Source: Solibacillus ferritrahens
Lineage (GTDB): Bacteria; Bacillota; Bacilli; Bacillales_A; Planococcaceae
Assembly (NCBI RefSeq): GCF_037027585.1
Contig: NZ_JAXCLE010000004.1
Coordinates: 1-64,000, forward strand
DNA length: 64,000 nt
Direction of reading: 5' to 3'
Made by a program: the position numbers and the translations under genes. Shown here in pieces: positions 41,377 to 51,218 of this stretch; position 1 is the stretch's first letter, and every line of letters starts with the position of its first letter. The notes under the pieces are model-generated. The model worked only from the letters and a program-made list of their open reading frames with translations, made no database searches and was not told the origin of the DNA.

Positions 41377-42557
41377 ATGAAGTAAAAGAACCTATTTGGA
41401 CAAAGGATTTTATTGTAGTATCAATCATTAATTTTATGTCTATTTTAATATTTTTCCTCTTAATGGTGACGATCTCTAGCTATGCAGTCGAAACGTATCA
41501 TGTATCGACAAGTATTGCAGGTCTTGTATCGAGCATTTTTATTATTGGAACGTTAATCGGTCGATTAGGAGCAGGGCGATTGATTGGGAATAGTGGCCCA
41601 CAAAAAGTACTCATGACTGGTTTAATTGTATTTTTTATTACTACAACCCTTTATCTGTTCGAGTGGGGTGTTACGTATTTATTGGTGATCCGATTATTAC
41701 AAGGGGTAGCAGTTGGGACAATTGGTACAGCAACAGGGACAATTGTTGCCACGATATTACCTGCAACACGTAAGGGAGAAGGAATTGGCTACTTTAGCTT
41801 AAGTGCTGTTTTGGCGACAGCAATAGGACCATTTGTAGGAATGTTTATAATGAAACTTGAAAATGGCTTTGATGTTATTTTCTATACAAATACAGTATTA
41901 TCGCTACTTTTATTAATCGCCTCTTTATTTGTTAAAGTATCAATAACTCAAAAGAATACTAATTCAGAACTTCACTCACAAAAGTTATCGCTACTTGAAA
42001 AATTTATTGAACCGAAAGCAGTATCGATTTCTTTTGTTGCGTTATTAATTGGCTTTGCTTATTCAGGTGTAATGTCATTTTTAACGTTTTATTCTAGGGA
42101 AATTAATTTAGTAGAAGCTTCAAGCTATTTCTTTTTGGCGTATGCCTGTGTCATTATAATTTCACGCCCTTATACAGGGAAGTTAATGGATTTACGTGGA
42201 CCGAATATTATTGTGTATCCGTGTCTCATCATTTTTGCGGTAGGTATGTTGCTATTTAGCCAAGCCTCAGCAAGTTGGATGTTACTTGTAGCTGCTGCCT
42301 TGATAGGACTTGGTTATGGAAACTTTAACTCGATAGCCCAAACAATTGCTGTGAAAGTAACAGAGCCGCATCGATTTGGTTTAGCAACATCGACCTACTT
42401 TATTTTTTATGATTTAGGTTTAGGTATTGGTCCGTTTATTTTAGGGATGGTAGAGCCACATACTACTTACCGTGTAATTTTTGCTTCTATGATTCCACTT
42501 GTCTTAATTTGTATCCCGCTTTACTATTTTTTAGTAGGGAGAAAGAAAGTGCTGTAA
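41373..42557 (+). CDS. MFS efflux transporter
   Basis: 394 residues, about 12 membrane helices, MFS motif A-like segment IGRLGAGRLIGNSGPQ between helices 2 and 3 and RLLQGVAVGTIGTATGTI (motif C region) near residue 110. Translationally coupled to its MarR repressor, so probably a drug or toxic-compound exporter. The substrate is unknown. Confidence 0.9.
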   Translation: MNEVKEPIWTKDFIVVSIINFMSILIFFLLMVTISSYAVETYHVSTSIAGLVSSIFIIGTLIGRLGAGRLIGNSGPQKVLMTGLIVFFITTTLYLFEWGVTYLLVIRLLQGVAVGTIGTATGTIVATILPATRKGEGIGYFSLSAVLATAIGPFVGMFIMKLENGFDVIFYTNTVLSLLLLIASLFVKVSITQKNTNSELHSQKLSLLEKFIEPKAVSISFVALLIGFAYSGVMSFLTFYSREINLVEASSYFFLAYACVIIISRPYTGKLMDLRGPNIIVYPCLIIFAVGMLLFSQASASWMLLVAAALIGLGYGNFNSIAQTIAVKVTEPHRFGLATSTYFIFYDLGLGIGPFILGMVEPHTTYRVIFASMIPLVLICIPLYYFLVGRKKVL

Positions 42558-42687
42558 TTAACGCATCTATGTCACAAATATACTAATGATAGGCAAGTAT
42601 CTTTTGAAATGATATTTGCCTCTTGTGTAATAGATTGAAAAGTGATAAAATTTTGAAAATTTAAATTGAAAGAAGAGAGAATTTAAC

Positions 42688-43854
42688 ATGCAGTATTCTG
42701 ACAGTATATTAAACACACCATCATCATTTATCCGTAATATTTTAAAAGTAACGGACGCAGCGGATGTCATTTCATTTGCCGGGGGACTGCCAAATCCGAT
42801 TTCATTTCCAATCGGACAGTTGAAAGAATCCGTTAATCATGCGATTGATGAAAGTGGTGCGAAGGTTTTCCAATATTCCACGACTCAAGGGTATTTACCA
42901 CTACGTCAGTATATTGCAGAAAAACATAACAAAAAGCAGCCAGGTCTGGATTATACAGCTGATGATGTGCTTATCACAACTGGATCACAGCAGGCATTGG
43001 AGCTTATTTCAAAAGTACTTTTAAATAAAGGCGATGGCGTAATTATAGAAGAACCGGGATACTTAGGGGCAATTCAGGCATTTACACTGCGTGAACCGAC
43101 TTTCCACGGTGTCACTTTGGAAACGGAAGGTATAAATATAGCGGAATTGAAAGAAGCACTGAAAAAACCTAATGTCAAAATGGTTTATACAGTACCTAAT
43201 TTCCAAAATCCAACCGGTTTAACTTATACACAGAAGCGCAGGGAAGAAGTTTATGAAGCGGTAAAAAATGAAGATATCATTTTCATTGAAGACGATCCAT
43301 ACGGCGAGCTACGTTTTACAGGTGAGCATTTACCATATATTGCAGCAGGTAAGATGGAAAATAGCGTCCTATTAGGTTCTTTTTCAAAAACAGTTGCACC
43401 AGGTATGCGCTTAGGCTATATGCTTACGAAAAACCATGAATTTTTAAGTCATATCGAAACAGCAAAGCAAGCATCTGATTTGCATACGAACATTTTCGCG
43501 CAATACACTTTGCACCATTATTTAACGAATAACGCCTATGAGGAGCATGTTGAAAAAATAATCGCCCTCTATAAGGAACAATCGGATACGATGTTAGCAG
43601 CAATGGAAAAATATTTCCCGCCGTATGTATCCTATACAAAACCTGAAGGCGGTATGTTCATCTGGGTAACGATGCCAGAAGGGGTAAATGCACTTGAAAA
43701 ATTCCATGAAGCAATGGATCAAAAAGTAGCATTTGTACCGGGCAACCCGTTTTACACAGGTAAAAAGGAAGTAAATACGATGCGTCTTAACTATACAAAT
43801 GCTACCCCTGAAATTATTGAAGAAGGCATTAAACGATTAGGGGAAATTTTATAA
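42688..43854 (+). CDS. PLP-dependent aminotransferase (2-aminoadipate aminotransferase/MocR-like class I)
   Basis: 388 residues, fold-type I aminotransferase without a DNA-binding domain. ISFAGGLPNPISFP near residue 28, TTGSQQALELISKVL near 95, VPNFQNPTGLTYT near 171, EDDPYGELRF near 200, and the PLP lysine in LLGSFSKTVAPGMRLGYM near 235. The family (LysN/ARO8-like) transaminates aromatic amino acids or 2-aminoadipate. RBS GAAGAGAG. Monocistronic with a terminator. Confidence 0.9.
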   Translation: MQYSDSILNTPSSFIRNILKVTDAADVISFAGGLPNPISFPIGQLKESVNHAIDESGAKVFQYSTTQGYLPLRQYIAEKHNKKQPGLDYTADDVLITTGSQQALELISKVLLNKGDGVIIEEPGYLGAIQAFTLREPTFHGVTLETEGINIAELKEALKKPNVKMVYTVPNFQNPTGLTYTQKRREEVYEAVKNEDIIFIEDDPYGELRFTGEHLPYIAAGKMENSVLLGSFSKTVAPGMRLGYMLTKNHEFLSHIETAKQASDLHTNIFAQYTLHHYLTNNAYEEHVEKIIALYKEQSDTMLAAMEKYFPPYVSYTKPEGGMFIWVTMPEGVNALEKFHEAMDQKVAFVPGNPFYTGKKEVNTMRLNYTNATPEIIEEGIKRLGEIL

Positions 43855-43866
43855 ATTCATACAACT

Positions 43867-43905
43867 AAGCTATTGTGTTGATTCATTCAAGCAATAGCTT
43901 TTTTT
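43867..43905 (+). terminator. Terminator of the aminotransferase gene
   Basis: AAGCTATTG / CAATAGCTT with a 16-nt loop and T7, 12 nt after the stop. Confidence 0.8.
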
Positions 43906-43983
43906 AATAAACCATTTATAGGAAAATTGTGAAATAGTAGTATAATGTTTTATAAAATACCCATTTGAACGAGGTGTACGATA

Positions 43984-44922
43984 TTGAAATTAACTATTGA
44001 AGTAATTGAGGAGTTTGGGGAGGTACTTTTACCTGCAGTGGAACTATTTGCAGAAAAACCTTTAGTCAATATTTATACAGACGTAACAAAAATGAATCTT
44101 TTAAAGCAGCAACTATTGAAAATGCCTAAAGTTTACGTCCATGCACATGAAGAAGGGCATTACGAGCGATTAACTGTAGAGGAAACGTTTCAGTTCTATT
44201 TAAAATTACATAATATGGACGATTCTGTCGAGACTCTTATGAAGGCATTTGGCTTGGAACAATTTAAAAAAATCCGTGTAAATGAATTAACTTCTGGTGA
44301 ACGCCAAGTACTTAGTTTTTTAAAGGCTTATGTACAACGGAAGGAAGCAATTATTTTAATTGAACCCTTTCAAAATTTACAGCAAGTTGAACGCAAAGTT
44401 CTTATGCATTTAATCATACAAATTCAGCTTGCAGGCAAAAAAGTAGTGTTACTATCGAATAATTTAGAGCACTTAATTAATTCGGAAGGCGAAATATTAA
44501 GACTGGATGAAGAAGGCTTACATAAAATGGACGTTAAAGAAGAGCAACCGGAACAAGGACAAGGATCGATTGAAACGATTCAGTTGAAAATTGAAAAGAT
44601 TCCAACGAAAAAAAATGAAAAAATCATCCTATTTAATCCACCAGAAATTGACTATATTGAAAGTGTCGAAGGGGAAGTATTTGTATATGTAGCTGGAGAA
44701 GCATATCCATGTACATTAACATTGAGTGAGCTGGAAAAACGACTGCATCATTTCGGTTTTTTCCGCTGTCACCGCTCATATATCGTCAATTTGCAAAAAG
44801 TAAGGGAAATAATCTCATGGACACGCAATAGCTATAGTCTATCGCTGCAAGGTACAGGGAAATTAGAGGTGCCCCTTTCAAGAACAAAGCTTTCGGAGCT
44901 AAAAGAAATTGTCGGAATATAA
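43984..44922 (+). CDS. LytTR regulator fused to a degenerate ABC-ATPase domain
   Basis: 312 residues. Residues about 1-180 look like an ABC nucleotide-binding domain that has lost the Walker A loop: a signature-like LTSGERQVLSFLKAYV (near 98) and IILIEPFQNLQ in the place of Walker B remain. Residues about 210-312 are a LytTR DNA-binding domain (DYIESVEGEVFVYV, FFRCHRSYIVNLQKV, VPLSRTKLSELKE). It precedes an ABC transporter by 146 nt and probably controls it. TTG start with GAGGTG 7 nt upstream. A pseudo-ATPase sensing role, perhaps by contacting the exporter, is inference. Confidence 0.85.
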   Translation: MKLTIEVIEEFGEVLLPAVELFAEKPLVNIYTDVTKMNLLKQQLLKMPKVYVHAHEEGHYERLTVEETFQFYLKLHNMDDSVETLMKAFGLEQFKKIRVNELTSGERQVLSFLKAYVQRKEAIILIEPFQNLQQVERKVLMHLIIQIQLAGKKVVLLSNNLEHLINSEGEILRLDEEGLHKMDVKEEQPEQGQGSIETIQLKIEKIPTKKNEKIILFNPPEIDYIESVEGEVFVYVAGEAYPCTLTLSELEKRLHHFGFFRCHRSYIVNLQKVREIISWTRNSYSLSLQGTGKLEVPLSRTKLSELKEIVGI

Positions 44923-45068
44923 CAGATTTCCTGGGAAATATTTTGTACCACTCATCGATTTATAACACCAAACAACCCTATAAAGCGACAATTCACCGAT
45001 ATTATAATGCAGTGATTGCTTCCTTCCTTTAAATTAATGGTATCAACGATTTCAAGGGAGGAAATAAA

Positions 45069-45914
45069 ATGACAGCGATTATTGAGGTGCAAAACCTACA
45101 GATGAAGTATGGAAAGGAAGAGGCATTGAAAAATGTTTCCTTTTCCATTCGTAAAGGAGAAATTTTTGGCTTTCTTGGTCCAAGCGGCTCAGGGAAAACG
45201 ACAACGATTAAAATACTGACTGCACAGTTAACCCATACAGGCGGTCAAGTATCTGTTTTTGGACAGCCAGCCAGTGAAATGAATAAAGTGCATAATAAAT
45301 CGAAGTTTGGCATTTTGACAGATAATAGCGGGCTATACCAACGGCTCTCTATTGAAGAAAACTTATTGCTGTACAGCCAGTTGTACAACTTACCTAAAAG
45401 TACAATAGAGGAAGCGTTAGCATTCGTAAATTTGCAGAAGGATCGTAAAAAGAAGGTCAATCAGCTTTCCAAAGGGATGATGCAGCGTGTTGTTCTAGCC
45501 CGCACGATTATGCATAAACCACCATTACTGTTTTTGGATGAGCCTACTTCTGCGCTGGATCCAGTAAATGCTCAGCACATTTATAATGGTCTTCGTAAAT
45601 TGAATGAGTTAGGTACGACGATCTTTTTAACAACGCACAATATGGAAGAAGCAGAGTTGCTATGCAATCGAATTGCCTTCTTACATAAAGGTGAAATCCG
45701 TGAAATTGATACACCGCTTGCTTTAAAGAAAAAATATAGCGACCACTCATTTACAGTGGAGCTTGAAAATGGGGAAAACCATGTTGTCTATAATGGGGAA
45801 CAAGGTGCGCTGCAAGTAATGGAGTGGATGAAGGCAAAGCGTGTGTCACGCATGTATTCTAACGAACCGACATTAGGCGATATTTTCGTACAATTAACAG
45901 GGAGTGATTTATAA
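45069..45914 (+). CDS. ABC transporter ATP-binding protein
   Basis: 281 residues: Walker A GPSGSGKTTT near residue 38, signature LSKGMMQRV, Walker B LLFLDEPTSALDP, H-loop TTHNMEE. It is of the drug/bacteriocin ABC-2 exporter type (CcmA-like). RBS AAGGGAGG. It overlaps the permease start by 1 nt (TAATG) and follows the LytTR regulator. Confidence 0.93.
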   Translation: MTAIIEVQNLQMKYGKEEALKNVSFSIRKGEIFGFLGPSGSGKTTTIKILTAQLTHTGGQVSVFGQPASEMNKVHNKSKFGILTDNSGLYQRLSIEENLLLYSQLYNLPKSTIEEALAFVNLQKDRKKKVNQLSKGMMQRVVLARTIMHKPPLLFLDEPTSALDPVNAQHIYNGLRKLNELGTTIFLTTHNMEEAELLCNRIAFLHKGEIREIDTPLALKKKYSDHSFTVELENGENHVVYNGEQGALQVMEWMKAKRVSRMYSNEPTLGDIFVQLTGSDL

Positions 45915-46624
45915 TGAACATTTCAGTAAAACGTATTCAAGCCATTTTCATGAAGGACTATAAAGAGTTTTCCCGTAATTATGTAATCTCATCTGTTGTA
46001 CTTATGCCGCTAGTTTTAGCACTTTTTTATGGACGAATGGGCTCTAATTCCATTGATATGTACTTTTTACCTCTGAATGTAACACTTTCAATGGTAACTA
46101 CGTATGTTCAGGCATGTCTGATCGCAGAAGAGAAAGAAAGGAATACGCTGCGTGGTTTAATGATGTCACCGGCTTCAACATTTGATATATTATTTGGCAA
46201 AAGCTTACTAGTATTTTTAACGACAGCCATCATTTTAGCCGTATCTTGCTATTTAGTAGGGTTTGCACCGAAGCAGATTATAGTAATTGCGCTTGCTTTA
46301 GCGCTTTCAACAGCTTTCTATTTGGCGTTAGGAACAATTTGCGGCTTATTTACAAAGTCCATTATGGAAGCTTCTTTAGCTGTTCTACCAGTAATGATTA
46401 TTTTTACATTCGGTCCATTGGCACTAGCTTTAGGAGAAGATCATCTATTATACAAAATTGTCGAAGTTTTACCGAGTACACAATTGATACGATTGGCAGA
46501 GCTGTCACAGGCAAATGCAGCATTCACTGAGTTAATAGGTGCATTTAGCATAATCACTGCATGGACAGCAGGTGCAATCGCAATATCGGTAGTACTGTTT
46601 AATAAACGTACAAAAGACTTATAG
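45914..46624 (+). CDS. ABC-2 type permease
   Basis: 236 residues with six predicted membrane helices, ABC-2 permease fold, and the loop EEKERNTLRGLMMSPAS typical of the family between helices 2 and 3. Forms an exporter with the ATPase just upstream; likely peptide antibiotic or bacteriocin export or immunity, regulated by the LytTR protein. Confidence 0.9.
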   Translation: MNISVKRIQAIFMKDYKEFSRNYVISSVVLMPLVLALFYGRMGSNSIDMYFLPLNVTLSMVTTYVQACLIAEEKERNTLRGLMMSPASTFDILFGKSLLVFLTTAIILAVSCYLVGFAPKQIIVIALALALSTAFYLALGTICGLFTKSIMEASLAVLPVMIIFTFGPLALALGEDHLLYKIVEVLPSTQLIRLAELSQANAAFTELIGAFSIITAWTAGAIAISVVLFNKRTKDL

Positions 46625-46628
46625 TATA

Positions 46629-46666
46629 TGGGGCTTTCTGAATTTACTTCGGGAAGCTCTTTTTTG
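46629..46666 (+). terminator. Terminator of the LytTR-ABC locus
   Basis: GGGCTTTC / GGGAAGCTC with wobble pairing and a T6 run, about 6 nt after the permease stop. Confidence 0.6.
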
Positions 46667-46742
46667 ATGTCAAAATGTTAAAGCAGAAGGAAAGTGTCAT
46701 GTTTAAAGGACAAACTTCTTTATTCGTTCATTATGAAACTAT

Positions 46743-46780
46743 AAAAAAAGAAGCATACTCAATTTGAGTATGCTTCTTGC
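46743..46780 (-). terminator. Terminator of the cold-shock gene
   Basis: On the minus strand AAGAAGCATACTCAA / TTGAGTATGCTTCTT followed by T7, about 30 nt after the stop. Confidence 0.9.
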
Positions 46781-46808
46781 AACTAACTATATACTTAAAT
46801 CGTTAAAA

Positions 46809-47009
46809 TTAAAGTTTAGTTACGTTAGTAGCTTGTGGGCCACGGTTGCCTTCTTCAACGTCGAATTCAACTTTTTGACCTTCGTCTAAAGTTTTGAAAC
46901 CTTCGCCTTGGATAGCTGAGAAGTGTACGAATACATCGTTACCGCCTTCAACTTCGATGAAACCGAAACCTTTTTCTGAGTTAAACCATTTTACTGTACC
47001 TTGTTGCAT
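46809..47009 (-). CDS. Cold-shock protein (CspA/CspB family)
   Basis: 66 residues, a single cold-shock OB domain with RNP1 KGFGFIEV and RNP2 VFVHFSAI. An RNA chaperone that binds single-stranded nucleic acid. RBS GGAGG 9 nt before ATG. It has a long 5' leader with a strong hairpin (47062-47113), consistent with post-transcriptional cold regulation. Confidence 0.97.
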   Translation of the reverse strand: MQQGTVKWFNSEKGFGFIEVEGGNDVFVHFSAIQGEGFKTLDEGQKVEFDVEEGNRGPQATNVTKL

Positions 47010-47061
47010 GAGAGAAAACCTCCAAAAAAATTAATTATTGAATTGCTAAATGTATAAAAAA

Positions 47062-47113
47062 ATTCACACATTAAAAAAGGGAGCGTACACGTTCACTTTT
47101 TTAATATGTGAAT
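47062..47113 (-). promoter_or_regulatory. Leader hairpin/possible attenuator of the cold-shock gene
   Basis: Arms 47062-47079 and 47096-47113 form an 18-bp stem with a 16-nt loop. The single non-Watson-Crick position is a U-G pair in minus-strand RNA but a C-A mismatch in plus-strand RNA, so the fold suits the csp transcript. On the minus strand the stem is followed by TTTTTTTATAC, like an intrinsic terminator, 53 nt before the ATG. Confidence 0.6.
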
Positions 47114-47506
47114 TAATCGTAAACAGCTTAAGCAATTTAATTACTCTTATTGTATAACAAGATTATCCAACTGTCTACTAATTTTTCTCGAAAAGAGGTG
47201 AAATTTTTGATTTTTCATACAAATGAAGGGAAAGAACGATTAAATTATATCGGAAATAATCTTATTTTACCACTTAAATTTTGATGGAATGGATAAAATT
47301 TTGCGTATTTATTAAAAATAAAGGTTATTTTTACAATAAATTAAATTAAATGGAAATTAATTGAAGTGTAATATACATTTATTTTACATAATTAGGAGAT
47401 TCGGTTTGCTAAACAACAAGTCAGCACAACGTTAGACACAATTACGCCAAGGCTTAATTAATGTATGGTATAGTTGGTTCAAAGAGGTATGAAAGGATTG
47501 TGTACG
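47114..47506. other. Divergent intergenic region between csp and topB
   Basis: About 390 AT-rich bases without a supportable gene. It should contain the promoters for the csp leader transcript (minus) and topB (plus). I could not fix either promoter with confidence. Confidence 0.5.
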
Positions 47507-49696
47507 ATGGCTAAAAGTTTAGTATTGGCAGAGAAACCTTCAGTTGCACGAGACATTGCGAATGTGCTGAAGTGTCATAAAAAAGGAAATGGCTTTTTAG
47601 AAGGGGATAAATACATTGTCACATGGGCGCTAGGACATTTAGTGACATTGGCAGATCCTGAAAGCTATGATGAAAAATATAAACAATGGAAGCTGGAAGA
47701 TTTACCAATGCTTCCGGAACGTTTGAAATTAACAACTATTAAACAGACGAGCAAGCAATATAATGCGGTAAAATCACAGCTTACACGTGGTGATGTCAAT
47801 GAAATCATTATCGCAACAGATGCGGGACGTGAAGGAGAGCTTGTAGCACGTTGGATTATAGACCGTACAAAAGTGAATAAGCCGATTAAGCGCCTATGGA
47901 TTTCTTCCGTTACCGATAAAGCAATCAAAGAAGGCTTTGCGAATTTAAAGCCAGGCAAAGCGTATGAAAACCTTTATCATGCAGCGGTAGCCCGAAGTGA
48001 GGCGGACTGGTATATCGGGCTGAATGCAAGTCGTGCGTTATCGACGAAATTTAATGCACAGCTAAACACAGGGCGCGTGCAAACTCCTGTTGTCGCAATG
48101 GTGGCAGCACGCGAAGATGAAATAAAGCACTTTAAAGCTCAAACATACTACGGTATCGAGGCACAAACGAAAGAATTAAAATTAACGTGGCAAGATGCTA
48201 CTGGCAATTCACGTAACTTTAATAAAGAAAAGATCGATTCGATTGTTAATGACCTGGACAAGCAGGATGCCAAAGTAATCGATGTGGAACGAAAGCCGAA
48301 AAAAACGTTTTCACCGGGGCTTTATGATTTAACAGAATTACAGCGTGACGCGAATAAACTATTTGGCTATTCTGCAAAAGAAACGCTAAACATTATGCAA
48401 AAGCTGTATGAGTCGCATAAAGTTCTAACGTATCCACGTACAGATTCCCGCTATCTTTCATCTGATATCGTTAGTACATTGCCAGAGCGCCTAAAAGCAT
48501 GTAGCGTAGGTGAATATCGTACATTGGCAAATAAGGTAATAACGAGACCAATTAAAGCAAATAAATCTTTTGTAGATGACAGCAAAGTTTCAGATCATCA
48601 CGCTATCATTCCAACTGAAGAATATGTTAACTTTGCGAATTTCACGGATAAAGAGCGTAAAATTTATGATTTAGTCGTTAAGCGTTTTCTGGCTGTTCTT
48701 TTCCCGGCACATGAATTTGAGCAATTAACAGTACAGGCCCAAATTGGTAAGGAGAAGTTCATTGCGCGCGGTAAAACGGTGCTTTCTGCTGGATGGAAAG
48801 AAGTTTACTCAAACCGATTTGACGATGAAGATTTAAATGAAGACGTGAAGGAACAATTATTACCACGTCTTGAAAAAGGACAAATACTGAAGGTTAATTT
48901 ACTTGCTCAAACTTCCGGACAAACGAAGCCACCAGCTCGTTTCACAGAGGCTACAATACTAACAGCAATGGAAAATCCGTCTAAATATATGAATACACAA
49001 AATAAAAAGCTTGCCGATACATTAAAATCAACCGGTGGATTAGGTACAGTTGCAACCCGTGCCGATATTATCGATAAATTATTTAATTCCTTCCTTATCG
49101 AAAAACGCGGGAAAGATATTCACATTACATCAAAGGGCCGTCAGTTATTAGACTTAGTACCAAACGAGCTAAAATCTCCTGAAACGACAGCCGAGTGGGA
49201 GCAAAAGCTTGAGCTAATTGCTAACGGTAAGCTGAAAAAAGATACGTTCATTAATGAAATGAAGCAACATACAAAAGCCATTGTTTCGGACATAAAAAAG
49301 AGCGACAAAAAGTTCAAGCACGATAATATTTCAACAAAATCCTGTCCGGATTGTGGAAAACCTATGCTTGAAGTGAATGGGAAAAAAGGCAAAATGCTCG
49401 TATGTCAGGATCGTGAGTGTGGTCACCGTAAAAATGTCTCCCGCGTAACGAACGCCCGTTGTCCGCAATGTAAGAAAAAGCTTGAATTACACGGACAAGG
49501 CGATGGTCAAATTTTCGTGTGTAAATGCGGTTACCGTGAAAAATTATCAGCCTTTGAAGCGCGCCGTAAAAAAGAAGGTGGCGGCAAAGTGGACAAGCGT
49601 AGTGTCCAAAAGTATTTAAAAGAGCAAGAAAAAGAAGCAGAGCCGATTAATAATGCATTTGCAGATTTACTAAAAGGTATGAAATTTGATGATTAA
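47507..49696 (+). CDS. topB: DNA topoisomerase III
   Basis: 729 residues, type IA topoisomerase, close to the length of B. subtilis TopB. The N-terminal TOPRIM domain (AKSLVLAEKPSVARDIA, IATDAGREGELVAR), active-site tyrosine in YPRTDSRYLSSD near residue 310, SDHHAIIPT near 365, and C-terminal zinc-ribbon modules (SCPDCGKP, CQDRECGH, CPQCKKK) are all present. It decatenates DNA and resolves recombination or replication intermediates. Start: a frame open from TTG 47474 adds 11 residues without homology; ATG 47507 has AAAGGA 9 nt upstream and begins at MAKSLVLAEKP. Confidence 0.95.
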   Translation: MAKSLVLAEKPSVARDIANVLKCHKKGNGFLEGDKYIVTWALGHLVTLADPESYDEKYKQWKLEDLPMLPERLKLTTIKQTSKQYNAVKSQLTRGDVNEIIIATDAGREGELVARWIIDRTKVNKPIKRLWISSVTDKAIKEGFANLKPGKAYENLYHAAVARSEADWYIGLNASRALSTKFNAQLNTGRVQTPVVAMVAAREDEIKHFKAQTYYGIEAQTKELKLTWQDATGNSRNFNKEKIDSIVNDLDKQDAKVIDVERKPKKTFSPGLYDLTELQRDANKLFGYSAKETLNIMQKLYESHKVLTYPRTDSRYLSSDIVSTLPERLKACSVGEYRTLANKVITRPIKANKSFVDDSKVSDHHAIIPTEEYVNFANFTDKERKIYDLVVKRFLAVLFPAHEFEQLTVQAQIGKEKFIARGKTVLSAGWKEVYSNRFDDEDLNEDVKEQLLPRLEKGQILKVNLLAQTSGQTKPPARFTEATILTAMENPSKYMNTQNKKLADTLKSTGGLGTVATRADIIDKLFNSFLIEKRGKDIHITSKGRQLLDLVPNELKSPETTAEWEQKLELIANGKLKKDTFINEMKQHTKAIVSDIKKSDKKFKHDNISTKSCPDCGKPMLEVNGKKGKMLVCQDRECGHRKNVSRVTNARCPQCKKKLELHGQGDGQIFVCKCGYREKLSAFEARRKKEGGGKVDKRSVQKYLKEQEKEAEPINNAFADLLKGMKFDD

Positions 49697-49727
49697 TCAT
49701 CTTTTTAACTAATTATATTAAATAACT

Positions 49728-49778
49728 AAACGCAAGAACATGAAGTCAGTGGAAGTGACAATGTTCTTGCGTTTTTTT
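49728..49778 (+). terminator. Terminator of topB
   Basis: AAACGCAAGAACAT / ATGTTCTTGCGTTT with an 18-nt loop and a T8 run. Confidence 0.88.
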
Positions 49779-50005
49779 TATTTAAAGAATTTGAAATTAA
49801 AAATTAGAAAGACACTTTTTGGGAGGGGCTTACCACACGAATAAGTTTTTATCTGTAGCATACATTAGCAGTTGGGAAAGGGTATTTTTTTCAGAACAGT
49901 AGGGAATAATAAGAGAATGAAGAACTGGGGAATTTTGTTTTTTTTATTTCCGTCGTGTGTAGGTTGTAAATCTGATTTAATCGTAGTATTTACGAGGTGT
50001 GAATT
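49779..50005. other. Gene-free stretch before the GH113-like gene
   Basis: About 230 AT-rich bases with no coding frame or repeat that I can support. It ends with the RBS GAGGTG of the next gene. Confidence 0.5.
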
Positions 50006-51139
50006 ATGTTAAATAAGAAGCTAATTATTGGGACTTTATTTGTTACACTACTTCTATTATTGGCCATCTTCGTTGGGAAGGATAGGTTTTCGAAGCAAGA
50101 AGATGAGGATTCAAAACTTTCTATAAAGGAGACTTCTGAAATGGAAATTTCACCTTTGAAGGAATCTGAAAGAAATGAAGAAAGACCCCAATTGAAATAC
50201 ACTAGTAATGAATTTCAGGCTGGTATGAATCTACTGATTTACGGTCATCCCGATATGGCTGAGGCCAGAAAGATATTTGAACGTATAAGAAATTTGGGGA
50301 TTAACAGTGTGGCAATAAATTTTCCTTTTTATCAATCAGATTCGCAAGCAAATGAGGTAACTGTAAGTCAGGCTTATACACCGACGATTCAAGAACTTCG
50401 AAAAATCATAGAATTCGCACATGCGTCTGAGCTCAGTGTTATGATTAGACCCATCATGGATGAACAAGTTTTTCTATCCTCAAATATGTGGAGAGGGCAG
50501 ATAAAACCGACAGACCCGGATTCTTGGTTTGACAGCTATCAAGCATTAATACTCACATACGCTACTTTGGCTGAGACGACTAATGCAAAATCATTAAATA
50601 TTGGGACGGAACTGAACTCAATGCAAAATAAATATCAGGATAGATGGACAGAACTTATTGAAATTGTGCGTGGGGTTTACAAGGGAGAGCTATTGTATTC
50701 CTTTAACTACGATACAGTTTCAGAAATTCCTTCTCTTGAGTTTGTTAAATTACTTGATCAGGTTGGGATTGATGCATATTTCCCATTAGATCTACCAGAT
50801 GGAGCTACGACAAATATGCTGGAGGAGGAATGGAAGAACCAAATCAATCAGTTGGAAGAAGCGTTATGGCAACAAACCATTATCGTAACTGAAGTTGGAA
50901 TCCACCCTATTGCCGGTGCATATCGTACCCCTTACTCATGGAGTTTTCCTGATGGTACTTTTGACCCTCAGTCACAAGTTAATTATTATGAAGCGACATA
51001 CAATACTTGGAAGCCAAAAGCGGAAGGAATTTATTGGTGGGCTATTACACTTGGCCAGGATCCCAATGAAATCAGCTTCTCTCCTTTAGGATTACCAACA
51101 GAAGAAGTGATTAAGAAGCACTTTCTTAAAAATCACTAA
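50006..51139 (+). CDS. Membrane-anchored glycoside hydrolase, GH113-like
   Basis: 377 residues. An N-terminal signal anchor (about 5-23) and a charged linker precede a TIM-barrel domain (about 65-377). NIGTELNSM is in the position of the acid/base glutamate and IVTEVGI that of the nucleophile; RPIMDE and WFDSY also fit the GH113 (beta-mannanase-like) family. GIYWWAITLGQDP closes the barrel. It is extracellular, membrane-tethered, and directly upstream of exopolysaccharide-type genes. The polymer cut is unknown; trimming of the adjacent locus's product is plausible. RBS GAGGTG. Confidence 0.82.
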   Translation: MLNKKLIIGTLFVTLLLLLAIFVGKDRFSKQEDEDSKLSIKETSEMEISPLKESERNEERPQLKYTSNEFQAGMNLLIYGHPDMAEARKIFERIRNLGINSVAINFPFYQSDSQANEVTVSQAYTPTIQELRKIIEFAHASELSVMIRPIMDEQVFLSSNMWRGQIKPTDPDSWFDSYQALILTYATLAETTNAKSLNIGTELNSMQNKYQDRWTELIEIVRGVYKGELLYSFNYDTVSEIPSLEFVKLLDQVGIDAYFPLDLPDGATTNMLEEEWKNQINQLEEALWQQTIIVTEVGIHPIAGAYRTPYSWSFPDGTFDPQSQVNYYEATYNTWKPKAEGIYWWAITLGQDPNEISFSPLGLPTEEVIKKHFLKNH

Positions 51140-51218
51140 TGATAAATAAAAGAAATAGGTATGCTGTAACTATAGTTCCATAGGACCGCTCATTATATAC
51201 TCTTAATAACTTAATGAT

